NCBI RefSeq assembly: GCF_015832195.1
Contig: NC_052019.1
Coordinates: 46,069,016-46,133,015, forward strand
DNA length: 64,000 nt
DNA from: Motacilla alba alba
Lineage: Eukaryota; Chordata; Aves; Passeriformes; Motacillidae
Reading direction: 5' to 3'
Shown: positions 26,401 to 41,400 of the stretch, one piece after another
Position numbering within the stretch: the first letter of the stretch is position 1
How the letters are laid out: the number at the start of each line of letters is the position of its first letter
The notes under the pieces: generated by a model
Told to the model about the DNA's origin: nothing
The model's input: only the letters and a program-made list of their open reading frames with translations
Database searches by the model: none
Translations under genes and position numbers: made by a program

Positions 26401-29400
26401 TTAAGGGATAAGGAAGAATTTTCAACCCTGAAACAACAGAAGGATGGAAAACCAATACTTCAGATACACTGCTGTCAGAAATTCCCTTTTAGTCTCCAGC
26501 AACTCGCTAAACTGAATCACTGTTTCTTAAGTAATCCTAGAATGCTAAAGCTTGAGTGAACAACAATGATAATGATGATACAAAAATGAGAGTTTTGATC
26601 CAAGTGTGTTAGGATTCTTTGTCCTTTACTTACCACCAGACAAACAAAGCAAGAAGGCTCCTTTTAAAAGACTAAAGTCAACTAAGTATTCAGAACAAGG
26701 AGTATTTCAGTTCACAGTTGCAGTATAAATTTGGTTTTGTCATCTTTTACACACACAGGTGTTCAGCACACTTCAGTGTGTTGCACTTCAACCTTTTTTA
26801 ATAATACTCAGGCTCCGTTCACTACTTCATTTAAACGTCTGGCAGAATTAGGAACATGCCAAAATACATGTGAATGTTCCTGACCTGTACTCACCCATGT
26901 TTGCTAAGAGGCACACAACTGCTTGTACATCTGCTCCTGCATACACATCAGACAGGGAACTCACTACAGGCAAGCAAAGTGTGTGCACTCGAATTCGACG
27001 CTCACCTAAGAGAAATTAGTGGAAATCATTTTGCATTCTCTCCTGGTAGAAGTAAACAAATTCAGTCATTAGAGCATCTCCTCCCATTTAAGATGCACCC
27101 ATTCTAGAAACCATAGCAGTCAAGAAACTGTGGCAACACTGTCTCCCGGTCTCAACTTGTTAAAATTCTACTCTAAAGCAGCACAAACTGGTAACACAAA
27201 CTAGCAACATCCACAGTGTCTTTGATCCTACAAATGAAGTACGCTGACATCCATCCCAAAGTTTTGTGGCATCTTCCACCATAGAAATTAGCTGCTATTC
27301 TTTATGCTCACCCAGTGTAGTAATTGCGGCTTGATCCAATCCATCACAGGTCTGTGTGTTTGGACAAAGTGCCTGCCAAACATGTTACTACTTCTAACAA
27401 TAGCCAGACTTTATAACTAAAAAAAGCCCTGCTGAATCAGCACTATGTCAAATGCAGATGAAATTTTCACATTAAAACAGTGTTTATAAGGATTTCCATT
27501 ATGTGATTAACTGCCAAGTAGGCTTACTAGCTCTGACAAGATTCTTTTAGGGTATAGAGAACAAGAAAAGGCTATGGAACTAACTTTACAAACATTACAC
27601 CATAAAGAGAAACAAAAACCCCAGTGACTAATTTGAATTTATTTACCTTTACTGGAAGTATACAAAAGAGCTGTTTGAAAACAAACCAAAGATGTGTCAG
27701 TCAGACTTTCCTCTATGGACATTTGTACTGCAAATCCAGCATCAGGATTGACATTGGCAAGGGACAGTAAATCAGTAGATCGTACAAAAAAATTCCCATG
27801 GAAAGTGTGTATTGAAAGACCTAGAATCAGATTAAATAATTCAGAGTGAGGTTAAAACAGCACGGAAAACTCTCACCAATAACTAAAACCCTAGCCCTCA
27901 AGCTAAGGTCGAAGAAAACAGTAAAAATTCTATCATGTAGAACCAATTACATGAATCATTAGACATTTCAGCATGATCCTGTAGAGTTCATGTTCAATTC
28001 TGAACACTCCAGAGGGAGTGATGTCCTACACTACACATATCAACTTACAGAGAGATGATACTATCAACCAAAAAAACCAAAAAATCAAACACCAAAAGCT
28101 AACTTAACATAAAGAAGGTAACTCTTTTACTCTTCAAAGAAGGAAAAATAACAGTCAATTTAATGTTGCTAAAGACTAAGCACATTCAAAATGATTCTAA
28201 CACATTTACACCAACGGTTCCATAGTAATCAGTATTTAAGACACACCTTTTGTACATCTTATGCGCATAACTGCTTCAAATCCAATCTTCCTTGTAAGGT
28301 ACCTTTTCAGGTCTTTTTGCAATTTTTCAGCCTGAGCAGGATTATGGCTACGATGGAAAGATGGATAGTAATAGATGCATCCAGCAGAATACTTGGACAT
28401 GCAAGCTGTGAAGGAAGCAAAGATACAGTTAACAAGTAAAACTGTAACATGAAATCAGGACATAAAAATTGTGTCCAGACTTCCACAAGTCACATCTACC
28501 TTCATCTTGTCAATATCACCCACATCAGAAAGACAATGAGAACTGTCCCAGACCCAGGCAAGTGAAGATAGAATTGAATCACCTCAACACATAATGATGT
28601 AATTACACACCAAGCTCAATAAGCATCCTACATTTGGCAGCTAAGATTGAAGTGCTTGCAGAAATATCTAATGGTGTAGAGGTAAAATTAGGTGTTTGTA
28701 CAGAGACAAATCTTGGATAATTATCAAAGGATGAAAACTGTTCTACCCCTATAATTAAACTTCATTTATTCCTGGCCACGTTTCTGTTTCCTGTTCTTGA
28801 GCAGGAGAATACTTCTCATTTAAAACTTTGAAATCTTAGAATAAATTGTCTGATACCACCAATGTAATATTTCTGTTCTTTACTTCCATCAACTTCAAGG
28901 TCAATTCCGTTGCAACATGAGCTGCAATTACGGAAGTGCTAAAATATTTACATGACTATAGAATTCCTGAGGTAGCCCATCCTTCTGAAGAGAGCAACAG
29001 TGCAGAAAGAGGGAATCATTCCTTACCAAGAGAAGCTAGATCAGAATATTGTGAACTTAAGAGAAATAAATCCACAGCAGTTTGCTGGCCGGAGCAGTCC
29101 AGTGCCAACTTCTTATAAAAGTCTGTTGCTGGACCTAGATGCTGGACCACCTTTAGTAAATAAATCATACAGGGAGGAGTTATGACAACAATCATGCTTT
29201 TTAGACTTCATGGGCCAAAAGACATACTATTCAGCAGCATCTGAGTAACTGAGTCACAAATATTTGCAGCTTCTTTTGCTTGCCAAGAAAAATTATGGCC
29301 CAAAGGCCAAAGACAGCTCATGCACTTCAAAACAAGTAATATCACACATACACGTATAAAGTAGGGATCTTAAATGCATAAACATAGACATAATTAAAAT

Positions 29401-32400
29401 TTAGCTAACTGCTATAAATGAAGACAAAGCAACTGATCTGCAGAACTACAGGTCAGAAAGACATGGCCAGTCCTTAGTCTTTTGAAATTAATAGTAAGGG
29501 AAGTTTTTTACCTTTGTGCTTGACCTTTGATTGGGATCCTCTCTGGAATGCAAAAGCCCTGCTCCCAAAGACGGTAACTGAGTTTGAAACACAGAGATCC
29601 GACCACCCGTTGGAGACATCAGTTTAAATGCAGCCTGAAGAGCAGGGCCCAATGCACTGTGTGTTTCCCTTGTATTGGTGAACATGTTTGGTAATGCATT
29701 CAATAGATCTTTTATCAGCTGCAGAACAGATTGAAAAGTATTTTATGAGATTCTGCAAGCTTGAGATTTTCTGTTGTTTCCAAAAAGTACACTGCCACGA
29801 CTGAAGTGGCAGAATTGGTACCAAATATTTCAGTTCTATTTTAACACACTAAGGAAAACAAACTTGTAATTTTAAAAGCTATGATGTATTAATGAAACAT
29901 TTCCAAAATGAACAATTAGCATTGGAACTACATATTATGAAGATTAAGTTTGAATTCAAAGTTTAACAGGAACATCTGTTTTGAATATTTAACCTTAAAT
30001 TTAATGATGTGTTTTGAGCAATCATACCTCTTTGCTTTCATGGAGATTTACAAGTAAACTATCTGGTGTAGGTAAGAAAACATCTGTGGAGAGAATGGAA
30101 AAAAATTTATTAAAGAAAAAATAACACTAAAATAGAACAATACATTTCATTGCCCACTGCTACAAACACCATGAAACAGTCTACTTTTCTACTGTGTGTG
30201 TTACAGCAAAATATTCCTTGCAGATAAGTAAATTATATGCAGATAAAAGTGTGTTAGAGTAATACGGTCCATACAAAGCTTGTCTGATTCAAAGCAAAAT
30301 TAACTATTGAATTTCCCATTTTAAACATCACCTACTCTCTAGTTAGTGCAAGACTATTTTTCAAAAAATATTCAATAACATTGACCTAATACCAAATAGC
30401 TGGGAGACTCTAACCTTTGTTCTGGGAAAAAAAAATAATAGATTCTCAAAAATTCAGCTTCCATTTTCTTTTTACTCACCATCAATATCTGAGACAATCA
30501 GCATCTGAGGCTGTGATAAACCTTCTTGCAAGTTGTAAAACTGAACAGTGCTGTCAAACGTTATGAACCCTATTCTTGTTCTTGAATCTCCAGGCAGCCT
30601 GAAGCATTAAAAAATAAACTATTAAGCCCTAAATCTCTCTCTCAAGACATATAGATACTCAGGGCTCCTGCTCATGAGAGGAGAAACTCAGTTCATGTGT
30701 AAAGAAGTGAAGGGAGAACATAAGAAGGAAACACTAATACAATCAATACTTCCTCAACATTTTCTGAATGATACAGTTTACAAATGATACAGTTTATAAG
30801 ACCAAGTGTTACAGATAAGCACTCACTAATATATTGATGCTTTGTTCCATAAGAGCTTAGTAAATTCATTTAAACATTAGACTGATACATGAAAGAAGGC
30901 AGCCTTCCCAGTTCTTTAATAGAAAACAAGGCATTCTGCCCTTTCCTGATTCAGAACCCACATTTACTAATGCAGTTACAGAGTACTTACAGCTCTAAAC
31001 CAAAATCCAGTGTCTCTATTTTTTCTTATGTGGACCATATTTCACTGTATGGCATAATGCAAAATTAAAGACTACAGGGGATTTCTCAAGTAAAATATTA
31101 AAAACATCAGAAAGTGCTGAAAACTATGACGTGACCAAGAGCATTAAAGGCAAATATTGTTGTTACCATCTGGGTATATAAACGAGGTGGATGCACTGAT
31201 TCTCCTGTGGACTTAGCATAGAATTTTATGAATTTTCCTAAAATAATCAAACATGTTTCTGAAATTCTGTTGACAAAATAGCTATAAAAAACCGAACAAA
31301 GAAAGACTGAACCAAAAAATGGAAGCAAAGATTTTTAGTGTAGATGTTGTCTTCTTCATGAGAAAACCAAGTTCACCAAGAAAAACTTGTAGAAAGGAAT
31401 TTTCAAGGCAAAACCTCCACAGGATTAGTTGTCAAAAGGCATGAACACAGTGAAGCTCATTAACCCTCACTCAAAATGCACCCAGAACAATCCCATACAT
31501 GCTGTCCCAGGGCAAAAAAAAACCCCACAGGGTAACTGTGATCTAAAAAAACCAAACTGATAACACAATTCACCCAGGCAGTCTCAGTCTCGTGGTTACA
31601 ATGTTCCAGTTTGCAGCACCTCAGATCTTTTAGCACAAGAATCAGATAATTTAACCACTGTAATTTATTATTTTTCTTGGTCTCAGCAAGGGGGAAGAAT
31701 GAAATTTAAAAATCTTTGTATAATCAACATGTTATTAGAAGTTACAGCTAAATATTCCTTACAGATAAATGATTAAATTATATGCAGATACACATGCGGA
31801 GAAGGAATCCCAGGCAATGGAACTTCTGCCCTTTAGGGACAGAATATTTAGGCACTTTGAAATTTCCTTCAAAATTTTCAGTTACAATTTTTCATAACAA
31901 CATGTTATCTGACTTGAAAAAGTTATTTATACTCTTACTTGTCCAGGTTTTCCAGCAATGACTGGCAGAGTATTGTCAAATATCCAGCCTCCACTGCATT
32001 ATGAGACACATCTAAAACAAATAAATATACCGCAGGCTGAGGAGGACGAAGCTACAAAGTAAAAAAAAAAATAAAAACACTCAAAAATCATATTCAAAGA
32101 AATGTTAAAAGTGATTAGTCATTAGAAAGGGAAGTAGGAAAAGGGAATACTTAGAAAAATGCAAGGTATACATTATGCAATAAAGATAATTTACTAAGCA
32201 ATATGCAGACAGACTTAACCACATTCCCCAGTGGTTAATAACTGTCATTTGTAATAACAAAAATGTTATACTTCAGGGGAAAAAAGGATATTTAAGCCCC
32301 TCCTTCCAACTGTCAATTCAAACATGATGAAAGATACAGACTTCCATCTTTTAAATTCCATTGCTCTTTCAGTACATGGACAATGTGATCCATAAAACAG

Positions 32401-35400
32401 GGTTAAAGCATTCTACCTACACCCTTCCCCCAATTATGTACCTGTTTAAGCTGTTTATTCACTGTAAAATGTCTGCCACAATGTTTCAATTCAAAGACAA
32501 GAGAACTATTTATTTTTGTTGCTGCTAATAATGTCATTATGAAGTAGGCCTTTTCCCAGGCAGACAAGACCACCATCCCAGCAATTGTAAGCTGACTCCT
32601 AATAAGAAACATTTCTTCACAATTACTAACTAAAAATTAGAAGCTGAATTAATTTGCTCATCATTCTATGACTGGTCTTTCAAAACATCCTCAAAATAAA
32701 GGAGAAAGGTAAAAATCACACTGCATCAGATTCAAATCTGACTGTGCCACATTAAACTACACTGAATGACAACACACATTCAATTACTTTTTACTCAAAA
32801 GCTTATGACTGCTTACATCAGACAAAACTTAAAATATGAATTTAACTATTCCTTGGTGTTAAGAGGAGCTTCACAGAAAAATTAATACACACCATTGAAT
32901 TGAAACTTAAATTTCAAGCACTATTATATTAATATGCAATTGCTGTTGAAGTTACTATGAAAACTTACCATATAGTCTGAAGAAGCAATGAATTCCACTG
33001 TAGAATTTTGCACCTCTGGCCGTTTGTGAGGCTCTCCATAAGACCGTGTCAGAGGATTATACATAAATTCTTCAGGAACTATTAAAAAAAAAAATTACCC
33101 CCCAAATACAGATTATATTTTTGTCAGAAAATAAAAACCATTATTGCAGCTAAATGCCAAGTAATGTGAGCACACTTCAATTACTGCAATAGCAAAAAAT
33201 TTACATTAAAGATACATAAAAAAAGGAACATTTCAAATATCTCAAGCGTATCTTTAATATCAAAGTTCAGCAATTGGACAGAAAATTTATATATTTTAAA
33301 CAACAATAGAGCCCCAACTATAAAACAGCAATGCAAGCAGAGCATTTCACAACAAGCAGCAATGTGTACTGTTTCTCATAACCTCTGGCCCCGTTTGTAG
33401 CTGTCATCATGTTTCCATTTGCATATTGCAACAGCAGTCAGTGGGATTAGCTGATTTCATTAGACAAGGAATCAGCATATTATGAATACATTTTCTTCAT
33501 GTCCATAAAGATTGCAAAACGATCTTTTGCTTCAAGAAAAAGCACAACACATCTGCCTTTAGACATTTTTCAAACTCTCTGGATCATAAGGACATTGTCA
33601 GTGTAGTTTATGTTTTAATCTAAAATATCCCATGGACTGATACAATGTAAATACTCAAAGAGATTCTATAAATGCAAGCATCTCCTGCTACAGTCACTTA
33701 CCATCATTAACTCTATAGCACAGGTTGCATTTCCACCGCCTTTGATCGATGAAAGAAACAAAAGGGTTGATGTAAGTCCTGCAGGATCTGCATCTCACTA
33801 TTGTGCTTGATGTTATTACTGGCAATTGCTAAAAAGGAAACAATGAAAAGCTGTTACAAAGGTATGTAATATACTTTACAGAAATCATCTCTGTGCAGTA
33901 CAGTTCATAAAAGCTTTGTGAGGCTTCATTTTCTATCATCTTTCCTTTTAGCTGTTCAGTTCAATTTCACAGAGTATGATGTCTATTAAAAACAATCTCC
34001 CTCTAAAACCAAAAAAATTAATACTTAATTATTGTCTTAATATAGTCTCAAAGTCAAAGATGTAGTAAGATCTTAAATGAAACTACTTTAAATTACAGCT
34101 ACTATGGCAAAAGGACAACTTTTGAGTGACTCCATAAGAAATATGATGGACAGCAAATCTTACATAAAAACCACACAAAAAAAAAAAGTCATACCAGACA
34201 GTTATTCACATTTTTACATAAATGCTAATAAATTAGATTGAGAGGAGTTGCTTAACATGAATGAATGAAACTTATAAATATAGCGTCAATCTTATATTGT
34301 GTTTATGTTCTATTGACAGCAAGTATCAGGCCAGTCACACATTCAAACCAAGCACCTCTCCTCAGGAGAGCTCTGTGAACACCTTTTCAGGATGGATCTG
34401 ACAGCTGTGAGCCCAACACACAGAGTGGCAAATCTTCGGAGAACCACAGTAACAAAAAAATGAACTTGAAGGGCTTTTCCCTTATGCATTTGAATGAAGT
34501 AGAAATTTCAAGGCTTTTTTTGCTCTCCTCCTCTCTAAGTCACAGACAATTTTTTTGTACTTCTGTTAAAGTACTTCTTAAAGTACTTCTTAAAGTACTG
34601 CTAAAGTCTTTTTGTACTTCTGTTAGGACTTAGAGTTCATTGTATTTCATTGTTTGAATGAAAAGAGAACAAATACATATATAAAACAAACACACACACA
34701 CAAAAAGTAAGGTACTTTACCGTCAGGTCCCTGAAGGGATGCAGCAACAAACCCAAAGGAAGCTTAGCTTTGTTTAACAAAGCCTGTGTCTGTGGAATAT
34801 TTGTTAATGTACATCGAAATGAGCTGAAAGAAAATAGAAACAATATGTTAAAAATGAAATTTTAAGAGATGTTGAAAACATTGTGTTAACACCTGATTTT
34901 AAAGAATTTAGAAATTTAAGAAATCCTATGTTTTACAAAGATGATTTAGTTAAAAAAAAATGCAGGAAGACTTTTAAGAAGGCTTCACAAAGAAACAAAC
35001 AAAAAAAAAAAAACCCTTGTCCACAGTTTAGCAGTTCAGCAATGCAAGTTTACCAAAACCAACTTGCAATTAAGAGACAGGACTGTTTTAGATACAACAC
35101 TCAATCAACACTATGCATTTTTCTGTTCATTATAAAGATTCTTCCAGTGAACCAAGAGAGTATTTAACTAGTACTCAGAATGTCATATTTTATATAATGA
35201 AATATATAAAAACAGTAGAAAAGGATCCCAAATACTGGGAGAGTCAGAACCTTTTGTTCCGTGCAACATGAAGGGACACTAAAAAAGCCCAATGCACAAA
35301 TAGTGCTGTCAAAAGTGTTCCACATATAAGAATGATTCCCAGGCCTTCAGTTTTCTGATTTCTGTTTTCTGATAGGACCATGCACTGTCACTACAGGAAT

Positions 35401-38400
35401 AAGGATACTGAGTCACTTTGAGGCAATGAAGAATACTTATTTTGGAATGACAAATGAAATCTTTGGGGAAAAGCACTTTCCACTGTACTTAGCTGCACTT
35501 GACTTGGGATAGCTGATAATACTACTTAATGTTAATTAGAGGTAAAAAGGTACCTGACTGCAGAATTATCATAGTAAAATATACTCATAAATTATTAAGT
35601 GTATTCAGGCATAATCATAATACTTTTGTGAAAAAATCCTATGCAATATTACAAAATATTCTATGAAACATATTGTGCAACATTAAGGTGTTTATTAAAA
35701 TATCTTTTTAAAATGCCTAAATACACTCATTACATATAATATACTCTGATGGTAGGACAGTTACAGTATTTGTGTAATGATTCAGAGGATAAACTTATTT
35801 TCAGTTAAAAGGGGTTTTATTATTTATTTTTCATCGCTAAGATTCAAAGTTAGGAGTCACCTGAGACACTTTTTGAAATTTTAAATAATTATTGCCCACT
35901 AAAAATATAAGACACTCTCCTAGACACAGTAAACTTACTCTGGACTGCAGTTTAATTTCCTAAGATCAGAATTCAAGTTAGGCACAGGTGCTGGAACTGA
36001 AGACACCGGTAAAATATTTCTATCGTGTGTAAGGTTTACTGGTCTCAAGCTTTCTGGCTGCTGAGAATGCTGTAGACTTAATCCTCCTAAGGAAGAGGAC
36101 AGCTGGTTCACACCTGGATATTGCTGTAAATTTAAGAGCATGACAAACAGGTAAACACACAATCATATTTAAACAACAACCTTCAATGTTCTTGTAGTGC
36201 CCTCCCTTTCAGACACGTATTTTAAAAAGATACAGCAGCAATTAGTAACAAACCCAAACAGACAAAAGGAGTGTTGTACTGTAGAAATTTAAAAATGCTA
36301 CAACAAATGTGACACACCTTCCAAATGTGTAGCATAGGACAAAATTCAAATTCATTACACAAATCAACACTGGAAGTCACACATAATCCTTCAATCTCTC
36401 CAGGCATAAGAAAACAAGTTACTAAAAAGGCTGACACAATTTCTCTCCCACTCTGCTCTGAAATTTAACTTTTGTTACAATCAACTTTTCCAAGTCACAG
36501 ACACTGACTTGAAATATTTATTTTTAAATTAAAACAAAACACCATAGAAGAGGAGAAAAAGTTAGGTTGGAAGGCACCTTTGAGGTCTGGTCGTCTAACC
36601 CCTTGCTCAAGCAAGGCTAACTTAAAAATTAGCTTAGGTTGCTCATACAGATTCACCCAGCTAAGTTTTCAAAATATCTAAGGATTGACAATTTCACAGC
36701 ACAATCTGTTACAGTGCTTCCCCACTCCCATCCTGAAGCATTTTATCCTTATATGTTCAACCTGAATTCACTTGAAGCAACTGCTGTTCTTTTACTGTGT
36801 GCTCCTGAAAGAGCCTAACTTCATCTCACACTACAGTAAAGATGAAGCCAACCCTTCCATTTAAAAAACAAATAATTAAATGAAACATTTCTTCCAAGTC
36901 CCATTTTACATTATGCCTGTGACAGTGAGAGCCTTACTGGATGTTATATGCAGTAAGGAATTTTGATCACCTACCACAGCAGTTTCACTGTCTTTGCCAG
37001 TTCGCCTTTACTTCAGAGAGCAGGATTTGTGTATCAGTACATTTCTTTTTCTAGATCCCTTCACACATACATTCCTCTGCACTTCTTCAGCATTTGTGTC
37101 TTGCCTCAGTACCTGGCCCTTTTTCTGCCACTGTTCTCAGGGGATTCACGTGTACAACAGGAATCAGGTGATTGTACACAATTTCTTAGGTGTTTGGAGC
37201 GAACTTTATGAGGAAAACAGAGCAGATGCAGGCAGCCTGCTCCACTACACACAGCCAGCACAAGCTCTACAGAGCTTTTATCTGGACCCTATGCCATGCC
37301 TTGCTCATAAGGTCATTTAATGCTTGAGATCACAGCCTATAGCAATGCCCTGATATATGCTGATCAAGTACTTCCTTATGCTTCTTCATTGTTTCCTATC
37401 AATAAACTTCAGCTCTTTTAAACATCAAACCTTAAGAGTGTGAAGTTTGCTAATAAGTGGTGAAGCAAACTTGTTAAGCCTAACTACTTGGAGGCACACT
37501 TAAAACTTTCCTTCAAAAGCCTTCCAATAAGTTTAGAGCTACGACATCAACATTATACCTAATGTTTATTGTATCACAAACTACAAAAATATGAAATACG
37601 AAGAAAAAGTGGAAATATATCACACAGAAAAGGGTTTTCCCAGGAATTTACTTCATTAAGTAATTTTTAAATTAAAAATACAAGCCTGTGCATAGTGCTG
37701 AAAACCAGAATGGTGTCCTGGATTACTGGGCTGCACAGGAGTAGGTGGCGTTGCATTTTGGTAGCCTGGCTGCAGTGCTGGATATCCATAACCAAAGGGC
37801 TTAGAAGCTTTTGATGTTTGGAGGACTGATGGAGAGGGAACTGGGCTGCTAGTCACAGAATGTGTGTCTGGAAAGACAAAAGAAATGCCACAGGTATTGA
37901 ATATACTTATTATTTCCTTCTTAATTTAAATGTAAACTCCTAAATGCTTCAAAACAGCATTGCCATTCATAAATTTTTTCATTATCCATCAAGTTATTTT
38001 TCTTCACTGAAAAAAGTAATTAAAAAGAAAGATTACTTCAAGAATTTTGAGAAAGACTGTGTATGGAAGATGACCAGGGACTTGTGTCACTACAAGCAAA
38101 ATGTTACTTTACAAAAAGAGGCAACTTGAAAAAAAAATCATTTGAATTGAATAAAAACAGAACCACAATTTATTCCAATATATACATTTGATATAAACCA
38201 CAAATGAGACCATCATGCTTAGCCTCCCCTCCATTTCTGAAAACTGTCATAGCATGACTAGAATCATTCTATGATTCTACGATTACTTCATGAAAAGCTG
38301 TACCTACAGTTAGAGAACAGTTCCATTGGCTCAGCCTTATGTTTGGACAGTATTCATAAATGGTAGAGGAGAAATAAAGCATGGTCTCTTTTGAAATTTT

Positions 38401-41400
38401 CACCTGATGCAAGTTTCTCTTGTATATGCCTGCAGCACAGCTTAGTTCTGCTACTTTTCAAGGTCAAACTGACAGTAATCCACAGTGAACTTAACACCTG
38501 TAAAAAGATCAAAGCACTCTTTCGAAATATCTACAGATGTGAACTAAGTTTCAGAAGAATTTAAGCTTGGTGAAGTCAACTGGAAAAAGTTCAAGCAAAG
38601 GAACAAAGCCCTCAAGAAACCAACTGCCAAGAAACTATGTTTGTCATGAACACTCCATGAGGGAAAAAACCCCAATAAAACAATAAAAAAACTGCAACAG
38701 ATTTAAGAAACCTAATGTTGACTGTTTATCTTAAAAAAAGAAAGGAACACGTTATTTTTAGAATATGGTTTCAGCAGAACCAAAATGTAAGTTACTAGGC
38801 CAGAGGGTACAGAATTTGTAGTCCTGCTAGACTCTATGTGGATAACAATATCAGCTTTCTAACTGAGAGAGATCTCACTTTAATCAGGAACCCATCAAAC
38901 TACGGCAAACACGGGGGCCAGAACAAGGCAAAGGAGCCAGGAGGGGGTAGGCTCTCCAAATTAATCCAATTATTCATTTAAAATAGTGGCTAAAATACTT
39001 TGAATAGCATCTTTTCCTCTTGCTCTCAGAGGCAGCTCTACAGATTTCATGACCAAGGCAGCTCTACAGATTTCAAGACCAAGGCAGTCAGCCAGTAGGC
39101 TCATTTAGAACCAACCTGACAGTCCTGATATTTTTAGAGCTAAGAGTAAGCAAACAGCAGCCATTTTCTTTAAATGAAGAAAAGTAAAAGACAATAACCT
39201 GATCCAAGCATCTCTGCAAGCTGATATTGTTGGTCTCCCAAAACTTCTGTGATGTGTCAACAACTATTATCAGCTCCTAATGTCAACAACACAATCAGGC
39301 ACACAGTATAATCTAGAAAAAAGATGCTGCTTTCACACTTAGCATATTTTCAACATTACCCTCAATACAATGGAAAGTATGACTTATGATTCAGGGAAGT
39401 TTTATTAAATGGCTATATGAACTTCATTGTTAAAACTGTGAGAAATTATTTAAAAAGACATGTATGTTTCCTCTGATGATTTCCCCTGTTCCTTTCATAG
39501 GCACTTTCACCTACTCGTTAATTAACAATAAACAACACCAGAAGCAATAAAATACCACATTTATGTACTTGAATAAATAATTTAAAACAAACTGCTTACC
39601 TGGATAGCCACCTCCTTCCAGAGCATCATAGTTGTTCAGAACAGGAGAGGCACTGCTTGTAGTAGAGGAACTATCAAGTGCTGGGGGAGGAAAATAGTTT
39701 AACTTTAGGGATATCAGAAATAGCAAACTTTTCATAAATAAAAGACTGAGGTTTTTTTTCTGAAACATTTGATAAGAAACTGACAAGAAAGATCCTGGGA
39801 AAAAAACCCACCACTTCAGCCCTAAGACTTGAAAACTATTACCACTGTAAAGAGGAGAGGGAGAAAATCAGCAAGATAACTAGAAACAAACAAGCACATG
39901 CCCAACAAACAGCAAGAGAGATTAATGGCAAAAAGACAAAAACAATGAAAAAAGTTGTTTCCTGAAATAAAAAAATATTTTTCTAGTAAACCAAAAGTTC
40001 TTTCTAGACTGTATCAACTGAGGCCATGCACATTTTAAAAACACTATTCACGAGGTTCTTCACAAGTGCAGGCAACAGAAGATTCCCATCATCTTCAGAG
40101 TGATTATCCACCTTAAAGCCAAGCTGACAAGGATTTAATTCTTCCCTCCTTTCTGTACCATTCTAATTCACAGCTAGCTTTCCTCTCAGTCTAAAGATTC
40201 TATTTTCCCTTATAATTGACAAGAGTGTGAACTTCAGCTGGTATAAACAATTACTCTTGGCTCAGCCTAAAGTACCTAAGTAAAAAGTAACTATGTAAAA
40301 TTAAGTACCTAAAGTTAACTAGGCAGATATAAAAAAGCACAATGAGCACAGACACAGCTGTTAGGACTGAAGAGACTTGATTGCTTAATTTTCAGTTCAA
40401 CCTATGCACAGATCTTGAATATCTTATTGTAAAACATCTGGCAAACAAAAAATTATTTTAAAACATCTCTTCCAACGCGATTTCACATACATTTATTTCC
40501 AATGAAAAAAGGGCCAAGAAGATTAAAGGTATCTTCTTTTTAAAACACACCAAGCCATGAAGTGTGATAGAAAAAAAAGTGTCTATTTAAGAATTGAGAA
40601 AAAAAAAAGAAAATTGTATATATCATTTTTGTGGCAGAAAGACTGAAAAGATTCACTGATACTGTTCTACTCTGAAGGATCAACCATGACCACACATCCC
40701 CGTGCAAAGCTGAAAGTATTTCAAGGGAGAACTTCAATGGTGGAACATTTGAGACTTCCAGGTGAAGAGACTCTGCATATGAAAACATAACATCACTGAC
40801 ATTTGGGACGCAGAAATACCATGGCACCATCCTGACAGTATAGATAATTCTTGAGCATTTTGCCTTTAAAGCATTCAACTAGGAAATAGAAAAGCTATTT
40901 AAAAAATCCGTAAGAATAACAATAATACATTATTTAAAGGAAAATTTAATTCTGTGACATTCAGGCAATCTTAGTTTTCAGATTTTCACTGTAAATTTTC
41001 TTTTTTTTTAAATGCTGGAGGTTACTAAAGAACATAATTGCAAGATTTTATTTTCCATTCTAGAAGCTGAAGGAATTCGTGACTTTTTTTACTCTATCAG
41101 GATTAGGGCTTTTAAAGCTTTGCTAAGTCTTACTACAGAAAAGTCAAAATATATTTTTGTTAGTCCAACAAAACAATTGAGAAGTTACACAAACACAAGC
41201 AACCAGATTTCCAGCACCTACTCTTCATAAAACCAGTGTGACAGTCTGAGCCAGAAATTTGTCTACTGAAATCTGTTTAGGATTTGCATTAGCTCCTGCT
41301 GAAAGGGCATAAAACAGTATGCTGCTTATTAACCAGACAGCCTCTGTATGGAACCCGGGTGCCCTTTCACTCTTTTCCGTAACACGAATTTAAATGCAAG

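Larger units (their letters stand above)
27006..31938. other. SEC24B introns 17 to 11
   Basis: Introns are 27006-27646, 27821-28246, 28406-29026, 29151-29511, 29719-30027, 30084-30479 and 30599-31938. They are short, AT-rich and GT-AG. No repeats or RNA genes recognised. Confidence 0.7.
32052..35938. other. SEC24B introns 10 to 7
   Basis: Introns are 32052-32968, 33079-33701, 33829-34720 and 34824-35938. The only structure noted is an imperfect tandem repeat at about 34556-34625 in intron 8, plus a short CA run near 34690. Confidence 0.65.

Noticed and set aside
38257..38283. ATTCTATGATTCTACGATT, like the CR1 terminal repeat
   Set aside because: Too short and without the adjoining CR1 3' sequence; it may be an old tail or chance.
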